DNA of 9,766 bases from an uncultured Planctomycetaceae bacterium (GTDB lineage Bacteria > Planctomycetota > Planctomycetia > Pirellulales > JACPPG01). A program made the translations under genes and the position numbers. This document shows, one piece after another, positions 7,307-9,766 of this stretch. The DNA lies in NCBI GenBank assembly GCA_945957305.1, contig CAMFLN010000055.1, positions 1 through 9,766 on the forward strand. The letters run 5' to 3'. The notes beneath the pieces were generated by a model. It saw only the letters and a list, made by a program, of their open reading frames with translations. It ran no database searches and was not told where the DNA came from. How positions within the stretch are numbered: the first letter of the stretch is position 1; every line of letters starts with the position of its first letter.

Positions 7307-8545
7307 CTATTTGGGTTCGGCCACGCCCTCGGAAGGGCCCACGGCGACCGTCGTGCTCTGCGACAAGGGGAACTGCCGCAAAACTGCCGCGATTTGGTCG
7401 GTAGTGACCGCATCGACGGCCGCGAGGTCGTCCTTGACGGAACGATACTCGCGACGATGTATCCAATTGGCGCCCACATTGAACAATCGGCCGCGCGGGC
7501 GCTCGCTGGACAAGACCACTCGCGAGTTGATCTTGCTCTTGGCTTGCTCGAGTTCTTCTTCGCGAACTCCGTGCGCTTCCGCCGCGCGATAGATGCCGAG
7601 CACTCGTTGCAGGTTGTCCGAGGCGTTCTCGGGCGCGCAACTGAGGTACGTCAAGTACATGCCTGTGCCCTGGTAGTCGTAGTGTCCGACGCTGGCGTGC
7701 TCGGCCAGGCCCGGGTCAACGAGGTCCCAAAACATCCGGCTGCCAGAATCATCTCCCAGGATGGTGGCGAGCAACTTGGCGGCGAATCGTTCGGGCTGCG
7801 TCGCGCTGGGGGCATTGGCGATCTGGATCGCGTACTCTTGCGTCACGCCGTCGCGCGTTACGCATTCGAAGGCCTGTCGAGGAGCCGCTGGCTGAATATC
7901 GCGGGGCGCCACGGCCTTCTCCCAAGCACCACATTGCCGCTCTGCTTGTTCTACCAGGCTGTCGAAATCCACCTGCCCGGCGGCCACCAGCGCGATGTTG
8001 CCGGGACTATACCGGCTGCGAAAGTAATCGCGCATCGCGGAAACCGGCAACTGCCCCACGCTGTCCAACGTTCCCAGGACGCTATGGCCGAGCGGATGCT
8101 GGCCGAAATGGAGCGCCTTGCAGCGATCATCCATGCCGAACGGAGGCTGATCCTGGTACATCTGGATCTCTTCCAGGATGACCTGCTTTTCGGTGTTGAA
8201 GTCCGCCTCGCGCAGCGCCGGCCGCATGATGTCCGCCAACAGGTCCAAGGCCTGCGCCTGGAATTCTGGCAGCACGGCGGCGTAGTAGACGGTCTTTTCC
8301 TCGCTTGTGAAGGCGTTGTAATGCGCCCCCATCTCGTCAAATTCACGGTTCACGTCGTCGGCCGAGCGCCGCGCGGTTCCTTTGAACAACATGTGCTCGA
8401 GAAAATGACTGACGCCCGCCACGTCTGCGGTTTCGTCACGTGCGCCGGTTTTCACGAAAAAACCCAGCGCCATGGAATGTGCGCGCGAGTTGCACTCGGC
8501 GACAATCTCCAATCCATTTGGCAACACGTGCTCACGAAATTCCAA
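7307..8545 (-). CDS. M16 family zinc metallopeptidase, catalytic subunit
   Basis: A 412-residue peptidase of the M16 (pitrilysin/insulinase) family, M16B size class. The inverted zinc motif HFLEH is at residues 47-51 (ligands H47 and H51, catalytic E50). The third ligand fits E126 in ILEEI, 74 residues after H51 as in the family. N-terminal VLPNGLEIV and GSRMFWDLVDPGLAEH (268-283) mark the two homologous halves. The C-terminal half does not carry the R-x6-Y substrate-binding pair; the arginine position is V276. No signal peptide is seen, so it is probably cytoplasmic. The start is TTG at 8545, supported by GGAGGT five bases upstream. It overlaps the preceding M16 gene by 14 bases, and the two proteins probably form a heterodimer, as described for the Sphingomonas A1 M16B pair SPH2681/SPH2682. 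Physiological substrate unknown. Confidence 0.88.
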   Translation of the reverse strand: MEFREHVLPNGLEIVAECNSRAHSMALGFFVKTGARDETADVAGVSHFLEHMLFKGTARRSADDVNREFDEMGAHYNAFTSEEKTVYYAAVLPEFQAQALDLLADIMRPALREADFNTEKQVILEEIQMYQDQPPFGMDDRCKALHFGQHPLGHSVLGTLDSVGQLPVSAMRDYFRSRYSPGNIALVAAGQVDFDSLVEQAERQCGAWEKAVAPRDIQPAAPRQAFECVTRDGVTQEYAIQIANAPSATQPERFAAKLLATILGDDSGSRMFWDLVDPGLAEHASVGHYDYQGTGMYLTYLSCAPENASDNLQRVLGIYRAAEAHGVREEELEQAKSKINSRVVLSSERPRGRLFNVGANWIHRREYRSVKDDLAAVDAVTTDQIAAVLRQFPLSQSTTVAVGPSEGVAEPK

Positions 8546-9766
8546 CAGGCACCTCCAACGGCTTGGGACCGAGCGTGACGATCGTGAAATTCTTGGGGGG
8601 ATTCTCTGTCAGGTAAGCATTAATGCTCTCGCGCGACAAGGCGTCGACGTGCGCCGCGATTTCTTCCAGCGTGCGCACTCGGCCCAGGTAGTACCAGTCG
8701 CGGGCAATCGCGGCACTGCGGGCCGAACTCGATTCTTGTTGCATTACCAGCCCGCTCTTGATGCGCGCCTTCAGGCGGCCGAGCTCGTCGGCCTGAACTC
8801 CTGCACTCAATCGCACGAGTTCACCCAATGTGACGTCGAGAGTCTCCTGGGCCCGTTCCGAGCTGGTGCCCGCATAGCACAGGACGCCGGCCTGATCGCG
8901 CAGCGACTGGTGCGTGGCATACACGCTATAGCACAGGCCCCGCTTCTCGCGCACCTCGGTGAACAGCCGCGAACTCATCCCGCCTGACAAAACACCGACC
9001 GAACCCCAGGCCTGGAAGTAATTCGGGTCGCGATAGGGAATGCTGGCATAGGCGATGCCAATCTGGGTTTGATTCGACTCTTGAAAGAGATGTTCATGCT
9101 GACGTCCGGCGTGGCCCGTCGCCACCTCCGCCGCGGCGACGCTTTTCCAATCGCCGCACAAACGTGCGATGTGGTCAACGATAGCTGACCAATCAAATCG
9201 GCCGGCAACGCCAATGACGGTGCCATTCGGGCGATAGTTGTGGGCGGTATACGCCCGAATTTGGTCAAGTGTAATGGCCTTGACCGTCTCCTCGGATCCC
9301 TGGCTGGGGCGACCCCAGGGATCGGGGAAGTGACGCCGCCGCAGTTCGAGCATGACCTTTTGTGCCGGATCATCATCGATCGAGCTGAGCTCATGCAACA
9401 CGACGGCCCGCGACGGGGCGATCTGGTCCTCTGGCAATCGTGGCCGGCGCAGAACATCCGCATAAATCGCCAGCGCAGGAAACAGATTCCGGGCCAACGT
9501 TGCGCCGCTAAAACTCGTGTGCGCGTCCGATACGTTCGCGTCACGTTCGACGCCCAGATTATCCAGGTCCGTCACGAATTGCCGGCTGTCGCGCGGACCG
9601 GCTCCACGCAGTGCCAATTCGCAGGTCATGGTGGACAAGCCGGCTAGATCAGCAGGCTCGTAAGCCGTGCCCGCCGGCACGCGAATCGTAAACGCGGCCG
9701 ACTCGACCCCTTCCATGGGCTCGCCGAGCAGCACCAAGCCATTCTCGAACTGATGCGTCCGTATTG
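8532..9766 (-). CDS. M16 family non-catalytic partner subunit (5' end outside window)
   Basis: An M16-family protein lacking the zinc site. The frame is open to the window edge: the codons before the TTG at 9737 read IRTHQFENG, followed by LVLLGEP, the normal 'NGL.ll' beginning of the family. That TTG is therefore internal, and only a few N-terminal residues are probably missing. Where the catalytic motif should be (after LAGLS, bases 9632-9618) the residues are T-M-T-C-E, so both histidines and the glutamate of HxxEH are absent. The C-terminal half has GGMSSRLFTEVREKRGLCY with an R-x6-Y pair (bases about 8951-8928), the arrangement used to hold substrate in M16 enzymes and in non-catalytic subunits. 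It overlaps the catalytic subunit gene by 14 bases. Likely role: substrate-binding half of an M16B heterodimer. Family certain, partnership inferred. Confidence 0.85.
   Translation of the reverse strand, partial: IRTHQFENGLVLLGEPMEGVESAAFTIRVPAGTAYEPADLAGLSTMTCELALRGAGPRDSRQFVTDLDNLGVERDANVSDAHTSFSGATLARNLFPALAIYADVLRRPRLPEDQIAPSRAVVLHELSSIDDDPAQKVMLELRRRHFPDPWGRPSQGSEETVKAITLDQIRAYTAHNYRPNGTVIGVAGRFDWSAIVDHIARLCGDWKSVAAAEVATGHAGRQHEHLFQESNQTQIGIAYASIPYRDPNYFQAWGSVGVLSGGMSSRLFTEVREKRGLCYSVYATHQSLRDQAGVLCYAGTSSERAQETLDVTLGELVRLSAGVQADELGRLKARIKSGLVMQQESSSARSAAIARDWYYLGRVRTLEEIAAHVDALSRESINAYLTENPPKNFTIVTLGPKPLEVPVGIS
8551..8556 (-). promoter_or_regulatory. Strong ribosome binding site that sets a TTG start
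   Basis: On the minus strand GGAGGT sits five bases before the TTG at 8545-8543, inside the last codons of the upstream M16 gene. It is the strongest Shine-Dalgarno I noticed in the window. It justifies the TTG start of the catalytic M16 gene and suggests coupled translation of the two subunits. Confidence 0.75.

Noticed and set aside
7394..8578. A 394-codon plus-strand frame opposite the catalytic M16 gene
   Set aside because: It mirrors a gene with an intact HxxEH motif and a strong ribosome site. No recognisable protein features.

Overview
The window is a compact coding stretch, roughly 55-60% GC by eye, that most resembles a planctomycete chromosome (Pirellulales-like). That guess rests on the family style of the large membrane glycosyltransferase, the STELLO-like protein and the NagB-like/SDR/PIG-L run. 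It was made from protein character alone, without a database search. Nine protein genes fill almost the whole window. No gap exceeds about 75 bases, and I saw no tRNA, rRNA, CRISPR array, insertion sequence or convincing terminator.

Left half (1-4641, plus strand): a cell-surface glycan cluster. It holds the C-terminal part of a family 2 (polyprenyl-phosphate mannosyltransferase-like) glycosyltransferase, a small STELLO/DUF288-like glycosyltransferase, an NAD(P)-dependent nucleotide-sugar epimerase/dehydratase, and a large multi-pass GT39/ArnT-like transferase. The STELLO-like and epimerase genes overlap by 8 bases, with a good Shine-Dalgarno inside the upstream gene. A consistent reading is that the epimerase makes an activated sugar, the soluble transferases handle nucleotide sugar and load a lipid carrier, and the membrane transferase moves sugar to an acceptor outside the membrane. 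The sugar and the acceptor cannot be read from the sequence.

Right half (9766-4653, minus strand, read right to left): a second co-directional run that meets the first tail to tail with only 11 bases between stop codons. It starts with two M16 peptidase-family genes. The first is cut by the window edge and has lost the zinc site but keeps the R/Y substrate-binding pair. The second has an intact HxxEH...E zinc site but lacks the R/Y pair, so the two look like complementary subunits of one M16B peptidase. Next come a divergent glucosamine-6-phosphate deaminase (NagB)-like protein with key catalytic positions changed, a short-chain dehydrogenase/reductase, and a PIG-L/LmbE zinc deacetylase. The last three suggest a small amino-sugar or sugar-conjugate pathway (deacetylation, redox, ring-opening or isomerisation chemistry).

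The points most worth a second look are the NagB-like protein with substituted active-site residues beside a PIG-L deacetylase, the bacterial STELLO-like transferase in a glycan operon, and the split M16 active site. None amounts to a demonstrated new system. Each is a testable hypothesis.
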